Source: CAXMNX01 sp964194845
Lineage (GTDB): Bacteria; Pseudomonadota; Alphaproteobacteria; Rhodobacterales; Rhodobacteraceae
DNA length: 41,634 bases
Assembly (NCBI GenBank): GCA_964194845.1
Contig: CAXMNX010000039.1
Coordinates: forward strand, 1 to 41,634
Reading direction: 5' to 3'
The notes below the pieces were generated by a model, which made no database searches, had not been told where the DNA came from, and worked only from the letters and a program-made list of their open reading frames with translations. Below, piece by piece: positions 1 through 8,075 of the stretch (position 1 is its first letter; the number at the start of each line of letters is the position of its first letter). The translations under genes and the position numbers were made by a program.

Positions 1-183
1 AAATATCGGGCCAAATCTATTCCACCAGAACCGAACCGTTTCGTGGCTGATATCGATCCCACGCTCATGAAGTAGGTCCTCAACATTTCGAAGTGAAAGT
101 GGGAACCGGACATACATCATCACAGCAAGGCGGATGATCTCGGGGCTGCTGTGGAAGTACTTGAACGGGTCACGTTTTGTCAT
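1..183 (-). pseudogene. IS6-family transposase, N-terminal fragment (runs off window start)
   Basis: The first 61 codons of a transposase read from an ATG at 183 down to base 1 without a stop. The protein begins MTKRDPFKYFHSSPEIIRLA and continues with YVRFPLSLRNVEDLLHERGI and a segment holding HETVRFWWNRFG. This is the typical start of IS6/IS26-type DDE transposases: a zinc-ribbon/helix-turn-helix part that lies before the catalytic core. The catalytic residues lie outside the window, so whether the gene is intact cannot be judged. I see no clear IS6-type terminal inverted repeat in the 150 bases upstream of its start. The IS may be decayed at this side or its end may be unrecognised. The neighbour is tRNA-Ser. 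Confidence 0.8.
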
Positions 184-338
184 GGATGGACGCTACAAAA
201 CCGTCTTGCCTGGCTCAACCCGATTTGTTCTGACAATGCCCCATTCGCTAGTCTCTGGATGTAGGTACGCCCGCCAGTTCCCGGAAATGCGGGACAAATT
301 TGAACATTTCGCAGATACACCGCTGAGACGGGACTGGG

Positions 339-428
339 TGGCGGAGAGACAGGGATTCGAACCCTGGGTGGGTTTGCACCCACAACGGTTTTCGAGACCG
401 CCCCGTTCGACCACTCCGGCACCTCTCC
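339..428 (-). tRNA. tRNA-Ser (anticodon CGA)
   Basis: Read on the minus strand, this 90-nt stretch folds as a class II tRNA. The acceptor arms GGAGAGG and TCTCTCC pair (last pair G-T) and are followed by discriminator G and an encoded CCA. The anticodon stem GCGGT/ACCGT encloses loop CTCGAAA, giving anticodon CGA, which reads UCG serine codons. A long variable arm follows, as expected for serine. The T arm contains GGTTCGAATCC. Position and fold are direct observations; the identity follows from the anticodon and the class II shape. Confidence 0.96.
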
Positions 429-557
429 GCGTAGGGTCTGGATGCGCGACTTAGGCGAATAGGTGTTCTCGCGCAACCCATTGTCCCGAATTTCCTGCGC
501 GGCTCTGGAAGCGCTCGTCAAGCGGCATTAGATTGAATGTGTTCGGAGGCCACCGTC

Positions 558-1379
558 ATGATCCAAAGAAATGTCGTCCTGCCATTCGTGCTGGCCGTGG
601 CCGCGATTGCCGTGCCTGCCAGTGCTGCAACACAGGCCGAGCTTGACGCGCTGTTCGAAGCAATCGGCACACCTGAAATGATCGCGATCATGCGTGTCGA
701 AGGTCTTGAACAGGCCGACGAATTACAGTCGTCAATGTTTCCCAGGCGCGGTGGCTGGAAAGCTGTCGCTTCATCAATCTACGACACCGACAATATGGCG
801 AACAGCTTTCGCAAAGAATTCGACGCGACCCTTGTAAAGTTCGATATCGAGCCGCTCCTGGCGTTTTTTGCCTCGGACTTGGGCACCCGGATCATCGGGC
901 TCGAGATTTCGGCCCGCGAGGCGCTTTTGGATGATGACGTTGAAGCGGCGGCTGATGAGGCATTTGCGGCGCTGACCGATAATGACCCCGGCCGCGTGGC
1001 ACTGCTTGAAGAATTTGTCTTAACAAACGATCTGGTCGAACTGAACGTCATGGGCGCGATGAATGCGTCGCTGGCGTTTTACACCGGTCTTTCCGACGGC
1101 GGCGGTTTTCAGATGTCCGAGGAAGAGATTCTGCGCGAGGTCTGGAGCCAGGAGCCGGATGTGCGGGCTGACACCGAAGGCTGGCTCTATTCCTATGCCG
1201 CGTTGGCCTATCAGCCGTTGCCGGATGCCGATCTTGAAACATACACTGCACTCTCCAAAACTTCTGCCGGACGGGCCCTGAACCGGGCGCTTTTTGCGGG
1301 GTTCGAAGTTGTTTTTAACGAGATTTCGTTCTCGCTTGGGCGTGCCGCGACGCAGTTTGTTCAAGGCGATGATATCTAG
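558..1379 (+). CDS. DUF2059-type secreted protein
   Basis: This 273-residue protein starts at the ATG at 558, which has a GGAGG ribosome site about 8 bases upstream; an in-frame ATG at 537 is too far from it. The N-terminus (MIQRNVV, then a hydrophobic run ending in PASAATQ) is a Sec signal peptide with a likely cleavage after ASA. The mature part is helical and acidic, with no metal or catalytic motif I recognise. The pattern of a short helical repeat near LDALFEAIGTPEMIAIMRVE and a second half with LNRALFAGFEVVF fits the DUF2059 family seen in periplasmic proteins of Rhodobacterales. The biochemical role is unknown. It lies alone between tRNA-Ser and the rplU promoter region. Confidence 0.75.
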   Translation: MIQRNVVLPFVLAVAAIAVPASAATQAELDALFEAIGTPEMIAIMRVEGLEQADELQSSMFPRRGGWKAVASSIYDTDNMANSFRKEFDATLVKFDIEPLLAFFASDLGTRIIGLEISAREALLDDDVEAAADEAFAALTDNDPGRVALLEEFVLTNDLVELNVMGAMNASLAFYTGLSDGGGFQMSEEEILREVWSQEPDVRADTEGWLYSYAALAYQPLPDADLETYTALSKTSAGRALNRALFAGFEVVFNEISFSLGRAATQFVQGDDI

Positions 1380-1444
1380 GGTCCAGACCCTGGGGCAAGC
1401 GACCGCCTTGAGCCATAAATTGCCAATTAGGCTATGTCCCCAAG

Positions 1445-1612
1445 GCCCGGAATAAAGCCGAAGGTGCCGGGCCAGCGCCTGACCGTCCCGTCGGGCTGGC
1501 GCTAGTTCTTGCCGCGCGCATCGAGGTCATGGAAGATGCAATATTCTGTATAAAGCATGCCGCGTTGCCGTTCCCGCGCCACCCCACGGTCGGGCGCCGG
1601 CCCGGCTCGCCC
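1445..1612 (+). repeat. Dispersed 168-bp repeat, copy 1 (inverted arms)
   Basis: This stretch matches 23226-23393 over exactly the same length. The first ~60 bases (GCCCGGAA.AAAGCCGAAGG.GCCGGGCCAG...) and last ~37 bases (GCGCCACCCCACGG...GGCCCGGCTC) are well conserved. The middle is diverged but still aligns (GGTCA.GGA.GATG, ATAAAGC). Within each copy the left part GCCGGGCCAGCGCCTGACCGT is an imperfect inverted match of the right end, so the element can fold on itself. It lies between the DUF2059 gene and rplU. There is no open frame common to both copies that I would call a gene. Confidence 0.75.
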
Positions 1613-1653
1613 GATCGATGGCCAACTCCAACCATTTCCACCCACCCCGGCCC

Positions 1654-1682
1654 TTGACTTGGAAGCCACATCGGTCAATAAG
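1654..1682 (+). promoter_or_regulatory. Candidate sigma-70-type promoter for rplU-rpmA
   Basis: TTGACT at 1654-1659 is followed after 17 bases by AATAAG at 1677-1682. The -35 box is good and the -10 box weak, as is common for ribosomal protein promoters in alphaproteobacteria. It would leave a leader of about 130 bases before rplU. In bacteria, L21 leaders may carry autoregulatory structure, but I cannot define one here. This is inferred from sequence only. Confidence 0.4.
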
Positions 1683-1817
1683 CCGGGCCTTGGCGGGCGG
1701 TGCTCGCCTTTTTAAATTTGATGACCGCTCCGAAACGGGGCGCGCTGTCTGCGGCGGGGTAACCCGAAACACCCAAAATTGGGGGCCACAGGACGCGGTT
1801 ACATGGAAGGAAATGCG

Positions 1818-2519
1818 ATGTTTGCGGTCCTGAAGACCGGCGGCAAGCAATACAAGGTTCAGGCCGGAGATGTGCTCCGCGTCGAGAAACTTGCAGCCGA
1901 TGCCGGCGAAAAAGTCCAGTTCAACGATATTCTGATGGTGGGTGCCAATATCGGCACGCCGCTGATCGATGGTGCGGCCGTGCAGGCCGATGTGATCGAC
2001 CAGATCAAGGGTGAGAAAGTCATCCATTTCGTCAAGCGCCGCCGTAAGCACGGTTCGCAGCGCACGAAGGGCCACCGCCAGCAACTGACGCTTCTGCGCG
2101 TCACCGACATCCTGGAAAAGGGTGCCGACAAGTCGGGCGTCAAGGCCGCTGTGGGGGCTGGTTCTGTTGCGGCCACCGCGACTGCTGCGGCACCGGCGAA
2201 AAAAGCCGCGCCAAAGAAAGAAGCCCCGAAGGCCGAGGCGAAGGCGCCTGCGCCCGAAACCAAATCCGCAGTGAAGGCCACACCCAAGGCCGAGCCGAAG
2301 GCAAAAGCGGGCGACAAGGACGATCTCAAGAAGCTGACCGGTGTCGGACCGGCACTTGAGAAAAAGCTGAACGAGGCCGGTGTCACGTCGTTTGCACAGA
2401 TCGCCGCATGGGGTGCTGACGACATTGTTGCAATGGACGACAAGCTGTCGTTCAAGGGCCGCATCGAACGCGATGGCTGGGTCGATCAGGCCAAAGCCTT
2501 CGCTGCTGAAAAGGAGTAA
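1818..2519 (+). CDS. rplU: 50S ribosomal protein L21 with C-terminal extension
   Basis: The protein starts MFAVLKTGGKQYKV, the standard L21 start, at the ATG at 1818, preceded by an AAGGAA ribosome site. Residues 1 to about 103 are the complete L21 core, including the KRRRKHGSQRTKGHRQ rRNA-binding segment. The chain then continues to 233 residues. Residues about 104-168 are a low-complexity Ala/Lys/Pro/Glu linker. Residues about 169-233 form a helix-hairpin-helix-like domain with LKKLTGVGPALEKKLNEAG and FKGRIERDGWVDQAK. A related tail is known to me on L21 and NuoE proteins of Rhodobacterales; its function is not known. rpmA follows 6 bases downstream. Confidence 0.97.
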   Translation: MFAVLKTGGKQYKVQAGDVLRVEKLAADAGEKVQFNDILMVGANIGTPLIDGAAVQADVIDQIKGEKVIHFVKRRRKHGSQRTKGHRQQLTLLRVTDILEKGADKSGVKAAVGAGSVAATATAAAPAKKAAPKKEAPKAEAKAPAPETKSAVKATPKAEPKAKAGDKDDLKKLTGVGPALEKKLNEAGVTSFAQIAAWGADDIVAMDDKLSFKGRIERDGWVDQAKAFAAEKE

Positions 2520-2525
2520 CGATCC

Positions 2526-2795
2526 ATGGCACACAAAAAAGCAGGTGGTTCCAGCCGAAATGGCCGCGATTCGGCCGGCCGTCGCCTTGGGGTAAAGAAA
2601 TTCGGTGGCGAGGTTGTTATCCCGGGCAATATCATCGTGCGCCAGCGCGGCACCAAGTGGTGGCCGGGCGACGGCGTCGGCATGGGCCGCGATCACACGA
2701 TCTTCGCAATCGTCGAAGGCAATGTGACGTTCCACAAAGGGCTCAAAGGCCGCACATTTATTTCGGTGCTTCCGATGATGGAGGCAGCCGAGTAA
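2526..2795 (+). CDS. rpmA: 50S ribosomal protein L27
   Basis: An 89-residue protein beginning MAHKKAGGSSRNGRDSAG and followed by RRLGVKKFGGE, the diagnostic L27 start. The usual length is about 85-90 residues, so it is complete. L27 sits near the peptidyl-transferase centre, where its N-terminal tail reaches the tRNA ends. The start at 2526 lies 6 bases after the rplU stop. The two genes form the standard rplU-rpmA operon, closed by a hairpin at 2822-2845. Confidence 0.98.
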   Translation: MAHKKAGGSSRNGRDSAGRRLGVKKFGGEVVIPGNIIVRQRGTKWWPGDGVGMGRDHTIFAIVEGNVTFHKGLKGRTFISVLPMMEAAE

Positions 2796-2821
2796 GCCGA
2801 TCCTTAAGACGAATGAATTTG

Positions 2822-2856
2822 GGGGATCGGCAACCGCCGGTCCCCTTCAACTTTTC
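2822..2856 (+). terminator. Intrinsic terminator after rpmA
   Basis: GGGGATCGGC (2822-2831) pairs with GCCGGTCCCC (2836-2845) across the loop AACC, with one T-G wobble. The stem is followed by TTCAACTTTTC, a moderately T-rich tail. It lies 26 bases after the rpmA stop and well before the next gene, and so would end the rplU-rpmA transcript. Confidence 0.7.
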
Positions 2857-2954
2857 AGGATCGGCTTGCAGGCGAAGTGATCGGATCCCATCTGAATAAC
2901 TGATGCGCTGACTGAGGGGCGGCGCGTCACGGCGATGGCGAAGGAGGAGCCACC

Positions 2955-3494
2955 GTGAAACTTGATACGATTGTCAATCAGCCCGTCATTGAAACGGAAC
3001 GGCTGATCCTGCGACCGCTGCGGCGATCCGACACCGGAAACCTTGAGCTTTTCGGCGGTGACGAACGCGTGGCACGCATGACCCGTAATATTGCGCATCC
3101 GTTGCCGCCTGGCGCAATTGATGCGTTCATCACCAAGGCTTTGTCCGAGGGCCGGGCCGAAGATATTTGGGTGATGGATGGCTCGGCCACCGGACTTGGC
3201 GAATTTCTCGGGCTCATTACGCTTGAACGCATGGACCGCAACCAATCCGAAGTTGTCTATTGGGTGGTGCCTGCGTTCTGGAACTCGGGCCTTGCGTCCG
3301 AAGCCGTGCGCGCCCTGATCGGGGCCAACCCGCACGCCGACAAGACCATGTTCGCCAGCGTCTTTCAGGACAATCCCGCCTCTGCCCGCGTGCTGACCAA
3401 CGCAGGTTTTGAGTATCTCGGCGATGCCGAAGCGTTCTCGGTAGCGCGCGACGCACCAGTGCCGATCTGGACTTATCTGAAGCGCCTGGAGTGA
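2955..3494 (+). CDS. GNAT-family N-acetyltransferase (RimJ/RimL-like)
   Basis: A 179-residue single-domain acetyltransferase. It starts at 2955 (MKLDTIVNQPVIETERLILR) after a GGAGGAGCC ribosome site. The opening ETERLILRPL is typical of the RimJ/RimL branch, which acetylates N-termini of proteins or small amines with acetyl-CoA. Motif A appears as VVYWVVPAFWNSGLASEAV, and the C-terminal NPASARVLTNAGFEYLGD is the usual family ending. The substrate cannot be told from sequence. It lies 4 bases before a gene holding two more GNAT domains, so the two are probably co-transcribed with obgE. Confidence 0.88.
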   Translation: MKLDTIVNQPVIETERLILRPLRRSDTGNLELFGGDERVARMTRNIAHPLPPGAIDAFITKALSEGRAEDIWVMDGSATGLGEFLGLITLERMDRNQSEVVYWVVPAFWNSGLASEAVRALIGANPHADKTMFASVFQDNPASARVLTNAGFEYLGDAEAFSVARDAPVPIWTYLKRLE

Positions 3495-3498
3495 TGCG

Positions 3499-4530
3499 AT
3501 GACCTCTGCGGCGCTGCCTACGCTCAGGACGCCGCGGCTCACGCTCCGGCCTCTGGAAATGACCGACGCCGACGCGATTGTCGACGGCGTCGGCAATTAC
3601 GATGTCAGCAAATGGCTGTCCGTCGTGCCGTATCCCTATACCCGCGCCGATGCTGACTGGTTCATTGAGAAGACCCTCGAGGCCCAGACGCCCGTCTGGG
3701 CGATCTGCGATGCGAAAGGTTTGCAAGGGATTGTCGGCCTTGACCCCGAACTTGGATACTGGTTGGCACGACCGGCATGGGGCAGGGGCTATGGTTTTGA
3801 AGCCGCGCACGCCGTTTGTGCGCATTGGTTCGCCGATCCAGACGCCGGCGACCTGACATCCGGACATTTCGAAGGAAACGCCCGATCCGGCGCAGTACTG
3901 ACGGCTCTCGGATTTCAGATCACCGGCCAGGCAACTCGCGACGCTCGCGCGCTCAGCCAGCAAGTCGTCGCGACCGAGATGGTTCTGACCCGCGCGCGCT
4001 GGGCGGCGCGCCAGGGATTTACGCTTTGTACTCCGCGATTAACCCTCCGCCCACTCGCCACCACAGACGCCGATCATTTGACGGCACTCGCCGTGCCCGA
4101 AGTTGCGCGCCACACCGGCTCGTTCGTTACCGGCTGGTCGAAGGCCGAGGCCCAAAGTTACATCGAAGCCCGACAGTGGCGCGGGCTTCCCGGCTTCATG
4201 CTCGCGGTTGAATATCAGGGCGAATTCACCGGCGTCGTCGGCTGCGGTGGCACGCCACCATCGGCGATGTATGCCCTTCATCCTGACCATTGGGGCCATG
4301 GCATCGCGACCGAGGCGATGTCGGCCTTTCTGCCCGAGGTTTTCGACCGCTTGCCCGTCAAACGCCTTGTCGCCGACCATTTCGAAGACAACCCCGCCAG
4401 CCGCCGCGTGCTGCACAAGCTTGGGTTCACGGAAACCGGCCGCGACACCGCGACATCGAAGGCAAGGCTTGAGCCTGCGCCCGTGATCACCTACGTCGTC
4501 ACGCGGGAAACCCTGAAGGTGCGGTCATGA
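3499..4530 (+). CDS. Tandem two-domain GNAT acetyltransferase
   Basis: A 343-residue protein, about twice the usual family length. Two GNAT domains stand in a row. The first starts with TLRTPRLTLRPLEMTDAD (about residue 8) and has its motif A at LGYWLARPAWGRGYGFEAAH. The second starts with TLCTPRLTLRPLATTDAD (about residue 174), with motif A near HPDHWGHGIATEAM and an ending NPASRRVLHKLGFTETGRD. The near-identical openings of the two halves point to an internal duplication. The stop overlaps the obgE start (ATGA), so translation is probably coupled. Substrates are unknown. Confidence 0.87.
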   Translation: MTSAALPTLRTPRLTLRPLEMTDADAIVDGVGNYDVSKWLSVVPYPYTRADADWFIEKTLEAQTPVWAICDAKGLQGIVGLDPELGYWLARPAWGRGYGFEAAHAVCAHWFADPDAGDLTSGHFEGNARSGAVLTALGFQITGQATRDARALSQQVVATEMVLTRARWAARQGFTLCTPRLTLRPLATTDADHLTALAVPEVARHTGSFVTGWSKAEAQSYIEARQWRGLPGFMLAVEYQGEFTGVVGCGGTPPSAMYALHPDHWGHGIATEAMSAFLPEVFDRLPVKRLVADHFEDNPASRRVLHKLGFTETGRDTATSKARLEPAPVITYVVTRETLKVRS

Positions 4531-5561
4531 AATTCCTCGACCTGGCGCGCGTTATGATCCGCTCCGGCGGGGGTGGTGCGGGTTGCGTCAGCTTCCGGCG
4601 CGAGAAGTATATCGAATACGGCGGGCCCGATGGTGGCAACGGCGGGCGCGGCGGCGATGTCTGGGCCGAAGCGGTCGAGGGGCTGAACACGCTCATCGAC
4701 TTTCGCTACCAGCAGCATTTCTTCGCGCGCAACGGCCAGCACGGCATGGGCCAGCAACGCACCGGTAAGGACGGCGACGGCATCTTATTGAAAGTTCCCG
4801 CCGGCACCGAAATTCTCGATGAGGACGAGGAAACGGTGATTGCCGATCTTACTCAGTTGGGCGAACGTATCCTGCTGGCCAAGGGCGGCAACGGCGGTTT
4901 TGGCAACCTGCATTTCAAAACCTCGACCAACCAGGCGCCCCGCCACGCCAATCCCGGTCAGGAGGGCGTCGAGCGCGAAGTCTGGCTCAGGCTCAAACTC
5001 ATAGCCGACGCCGGAGTGCTGGGCCTGCCAAACGCCGGAAAATCCACCTTCCTTGCCGCCACATCGAACGCTCGGCCCAAGATTGCCGACTACCCGTTCA
5101 CAACGCTCCATCCGAACCTAGGCGTTGTCGGCGTCGACGATGCCGAGTTTGTCATGGCCGATATCCCCGGTCTGATCGAAGGTGCCCACGAAGGCCGTGG
5201 CATCGGCGACCGGTTTCTGGGCCACGTCGAGCGCTGTTCGGTTCTGTTGCACCTTGTCGACGGCACCTGCGAAGACGTCGCCGCCGATTGGCGGACGATC
5301 ATCGACGAGCTTGAGGCTTACGGCGGCGCGTTGGCCGAAAAGCCCCGCATTACCGCGCTGAATAAAATCGACGCGCTTGATGACGACGAGCGTGCCGAAA
5401 GGCTAGCGGCGCTCGAAGCGGTCGCGGGCCCGGTGGCGATGATGAGCGGCGTCAGTCGAGAAGGTCTGACCGAGGTTTTACGTTCCCTCCGGCGCCGGAT
5501 TGATCACACGCGCCTGCGCAGCAAAGAAGAAGTTGAGGAGCTTGACCCTTGGCGTCCCTGA
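4527..5561 (+). CDS. obgE: Obg-family GTPase ObgE/CgtA
   Basis: A 344-residue essential GTPase acting in late 50S ribosome assembly and stress control. The Gly-rich Obg fold fills about residues 1-158 (SGGGGAGCVSFRREKYIEYG, then GGPDGGNGGRGGDVW). The G domain follows: G1 is LGLPNAGKS, G2 includes the TT of YPFTTLHPN, G3 is DIPG, and G4 is NKID. The C-terminus ends shortly after the G domain, as is usual in alphaproteobacteria. The start overlaps the preceding acetyltransferase by 4 bases. Its end overlaps the proB start by 13 bases, which supports one operon. Confidence 0.97.
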   Translation: MKFLDLARVMIRSGGGGAGCVSFRREKYIEYGGPDGGNGGRGGDVWAEAVEGLNTLIDFRYQQHFFARNGQHGMGQQRTGKDGDGILLKVPAGTEILDEDEETVIADLTQLGERILLAKGGNGGFGNLHFKTSTNQAPRHANPGQEGVEREVWLRLKLIADAGVLGLPNAGKSTFLAATSNARPKIADYPFTTLHPNLGVVGVDDAEFVMADIPGLIEGAHEGRGIGDRFLGHVERCSVLLHLVDGTCEDVAADWRTIIDELEAYGGALAEKPRITALNKIDALDDDERAERLAALEAVAGPVAMMSGVSREGLTEVLRSLRRRIDHTRLRSKEEVEELDPWRP

Positions 5562-6649
5562 GCAACGCCAAACGCATTGTTGTCAAAATCGGCTCGTCAT
5601 TGCTGGTCGAAGACGGGCGGCTTCGCAGCGCCTGGCTGAAAACGCTGGCCGAAGACGTGGCCGCATTGCGCGGGCGCGGTGCGGACGTGGTTCTGGTGTC
5701 GTCGGGTTCTATCGCGCTTGGCCGGGCGGCGCTCGATCTGGTATCCGACACGCTGCCGCTGGAACAATCCCAGGCCGCCGCTGCGGTTGGTCAAATCCGG
5801 CTGGCCCGCGCGTATGAAGAAGTTTTGGAGCCCCACGGCATCACGACGGCCCAGGTCCTAGTGACACTGGAAGACAGCGCAAACCGCCGCCGCTATCTCA
5901 ACAGCCGCGCGACGCTTGAGCAGTTGCTGACGATGGGCGTTGTGCCGATTGTCAACGAAAACGACACCGTAGCGACGGATGAAATCCGCTACGGCGACAA
6001 TGATCGGCTGGCGGCACAGATCGCCGTGACAATCGGCGCGGACGTGCTGGTTCTGCTTTCCGATGTCGATGGGTTCTATTCCGGCAATCCGAAAACCGAC
6101 GCGGACGCACGGCGCTTTGATGTGATCGACCGGATAACGCCTGAGATTGAGGCGATGGCGGGGGATGCGGGAACCGGGCTTTCCAAAGGTGGCATGAAGA
6201 CGAAGCTTATGGCGGCCAAAACCGCGATGGCAGGCGGCGCTGCCATGGCGATTACTTTGGGTGCGCCGGATAATCCTTTGAAACAAATTGAAGGCGGTGC
6301 AAACGCAACCTGGTTTACGCCCGAGACCGACCCGCAAGCGGCGCGCAAGCGCTGGATCGCGGCGATGAAGCCCAAGGGCGAGATTTTTGTCGATGAAGGC
6401 GCTGTTGGCGCGCTGCGCTCCGGGAAATCTTTGCTGCCTGCTGGTGTTATCCGGGTCAGCGGCAATTTCGGGCGGGGCGAACCGGTGGCGATTATTGGGG
6501 CTGACGGCGCACGCCTTGGTATCGGGCTGACGCGGTATACCTCGGAGGAAGCAACCGCGATCAAAGGCCAGCGCAGCGACCGGATCGAACCGATCCTTGG
6601 ATATCCGGGGCGCGCCGCGCTTATCCATCGCGATGATATGGCTTTGTGA
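5549..6649 (+). CDS. proB: Glutamate 5-kinase
   Basis: ProB phosphorylates glutamate to gamma-glutamyl phosphate, the first step of proline synthesis. The 366-residue protein has the amino-acid-kinase domain first: RIVVKIGSS at residues 9-17, VLVSSGSIALG around 48-58, PIVNENDTV around 133-141 and the RYGDNDRLAA segment. A C-terminal PUA domain covers roughly residues 275-360. The start is TTG at 5549, inside the end of obgE; it gives MASLSNAKRIVV, which fits the family, and no ATG or GTG start fits as well. ProA lies 160 bases downstream, separated by a hairpin repeat. Confidence 0.95.
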   Translation: MASLSNAKRIVVKIGSSLLVEDGRLRSAWLKTLAEDVAALRGRGADVVLVSSGSIALGRAALDLVSDTLPLEQSQAAAAVGQIRLARAYEEVLEPHGITTAQVLVTLEDSANRRRYLNSRATLEQLLTMGVVPIVNENDTVATDEIRYGDNDRLAAQIAVTIGADVLVLLSDVDGFYSGNPKTDADARRFDVIDRITPEIEAMAGDAGTGLSKGGMKTKLMAAKTAMAGGAAMAITLGAPDNPLKQIEGGANATWFTPETDPQAARKRWIAAMKPKGEIFVDEGAVGALRSGKSLLPAGVIRVSGNFGRGEPVAIIGADGARLGIGLTRYTSEEATAIKGQRSDRIEPILGYPGRAALIHRDDMAL

Positions 6650-6673
6650 TATGACCGGACAACAGGTGACACG

Positions 6674-6738
6674 CCCCGGACTTGATCCGGGGCCTTGCCG
6701 ACCATTGAGATTGCATGAGGTCCCGGGTCAAGCCCGGA
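6674..6738. repeat. Intergenic palindromic repeat (CCCGGACTTGATCCGGG type), copy 1
   Basis: CCCCGGACTTGATCCGGGG (6674-6692) is itself a palindrome. It is matched in inverted orientation by GGTCCCGGGTCAAGCCCGG (6719-6737), so the whole stretch can form a long hairpin. Similar arms occur at 11632-11690. Such elements are common between genes of alphaproteobacteria. It sits between proB and proA and may attenuate or stabilise the message. Confidence 0.65.
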
Positions 6739-6809
6739 ACAACGGCTCTCACTACTAGAGAATACCCAGCAAATCCGCTAATCTCACTCAACGAACAACG
6801 GAAAGCCCT

Positions 6810-8075
6810 ATGAAAGACGCGCTCGACATCGTTGAAATCATGAAGGAAATCGGCGTCAGGGCCACGGCCGCCGCCGCCGTGCTCGCGTTCGCCCCGGCCG
6901 ACGCGAAGGAAGCTGCGCTGATAGCCGCCGCGGATGCGGTCTGGGCGCGTCGCACTGAAATTATCGCCGCAAACGCGCAGGATATGGAGTTTGGCCGCGA
7001 AAAGGGCCTTTCCGACGCTATGCTCGACCGTCTGATGCTGGACGAGGCGCGGATCACGGGCATCTGCGACAGCCTTCGCGCCGTGGCTGTGCAAGACGAT
7101 CCGGTGGGCCAAATTATCGCCGAATGGGACCGTCCCAGTGGCCTTCATATCCAACGCGTCCGCACGCCTCTGGGCGTCATCGGTGTCGTCTTTGAGTCCC
7201 GCCCGAACGTCACCGCTGATGCAGGTGCGCTGTGTCTCAAGGCCGGAAATGCGGTGATCCTTCGCGGTGGTTCGGAAAGTTTTCACTCGTCGGCAGCGAT
7301 CCATGCCTGCCTCGTCGACGGGCTTAAGGCGGCGGGCCTGCCCGAAGATGCGATCCAGCGCGTGCCCACCCGCGACCGCGCCGCCGTTTCCGAAATGCTG
7401 ACCATGACCGATCATATCGACGTCATTGTCCCCCGTGGCGGCAAGGGCCTGGTTGGCCTTGTTCAGCGCGAGGCCCGCGTGCCGGTATTCGCGCACCTTG
7501 AAGGCATTGTTCACATCTATATCGACGCTGACGCCGATCCCGAAAAAGCACTGAAGGTTGTGCTGAACGCCAAAATCCGCCGGACTGGGATATGCGGTGC
7601 CGCCGAATGTCTGCTGATCCACGAAAGTGTGCAGGAAACCATCGGTCAGGGTGTGGTTCGGGCGCTCGTTGATGCCGGCGTCGAGGTTCGCGGTGACACA
7701 AACCTTCAGGAAATAGACGGCGTAACGCCTGCAACGAACGCCGATTGGGGCCGCGAATACCTTGATATGGTCATCGCCGCGAGAACCGTTGAAAACGTGG
7801 ACGACGCCATCGCTCATATCCGCGAATACGGCTCGGATCACACAGATTGCATCATCACCGAAAGTGACGCCGCAGCGGCGCATTTCTTCCAGCGCCTCGA
7901 TAGCGCGATCCTGATGCGGAACGCCTCGACCCAGTTCGCCGATGGCGGCGAGTTTGGCATGGGGAGCGAGATCGGCATCGCGACTGGAAAAATGCATGCC
8001 CGTGGCCCGGTGGGTGCCGCACAGCTTACCAGCTTCAAATATCTGGTCACCGGGGACGGAACGATCAGAAGCTGA
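6810..8075 (+). CDS. proA: Gamma-glutamyl phosphate reductase
   Basis: ProA reduces gamma-glutamyl phosphate to glutamate semialdehyde with NADPH, the second step of proline synthesis. The protein has 421 residues, the family's usual length. Family marks include PLGVIGVVFESRPNVTADAG around residue 120-139, KAGNAVILRGGSE around 144-156, and the active-site Cys262 in RRTGICGAAECLL. The C-terminal part has ILMRNASTQFADGGEFGMG and EIGIATGKMHARGPVG. The start at 6810 follows a GGAAAG ribosome site. Its last 11 bases overlap the convergent chpT gene. Confidence 0.97.
   Translation: MKDALDIVEIMKEIGVRATAAAAVLAFAPADAKEAALIAAADAVWARRTEIIAANAQDMEFGREKGLSDAMLDRLMLDEARITGICDSLRAVAVQDDPVGQIIAEWDRPSGLHIQRVRTPLGVIGVVFESRPNVTADAGALCLKAGNAVILRGGSESFHSSAAIHACLVDGLKAAGLPEDAIQRVPTRDRAAVSEMLTMTDHIDVIVPRGGKGLVGLVQREARVPVFAHLEGIVHIYIDADADPEKALKVVLNAKIRRTGICGAAECLLIHESVQETIGQGVVRALVDAGVEVRGDTNLQEIDGVTPATNADWGREYLDMVIAARTVENVDDAIAHIREYGSDHTDCIITESDAAAAHFFQRLDSAILMRNASTQFADGGEFGMGSEIGIATGKMHARGPVGAAQLTSFKYLVTGDGTIRS

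Noticed and set aside
1527..2735. Long minus-strand open frame of 402 codons across rplU-rpmA
   Set aside because: It is antisense to two certain ribosomal protein genes, has Arg/His-rich nonsense composition and no family pattern; a shadow of GC-rich codon use.
6621..7997. Minus-strand open frame of 458 codons opposite proA
   Set aside because: Fully antisense to proA, which has all family motifs; composition is that of a mirror frame.
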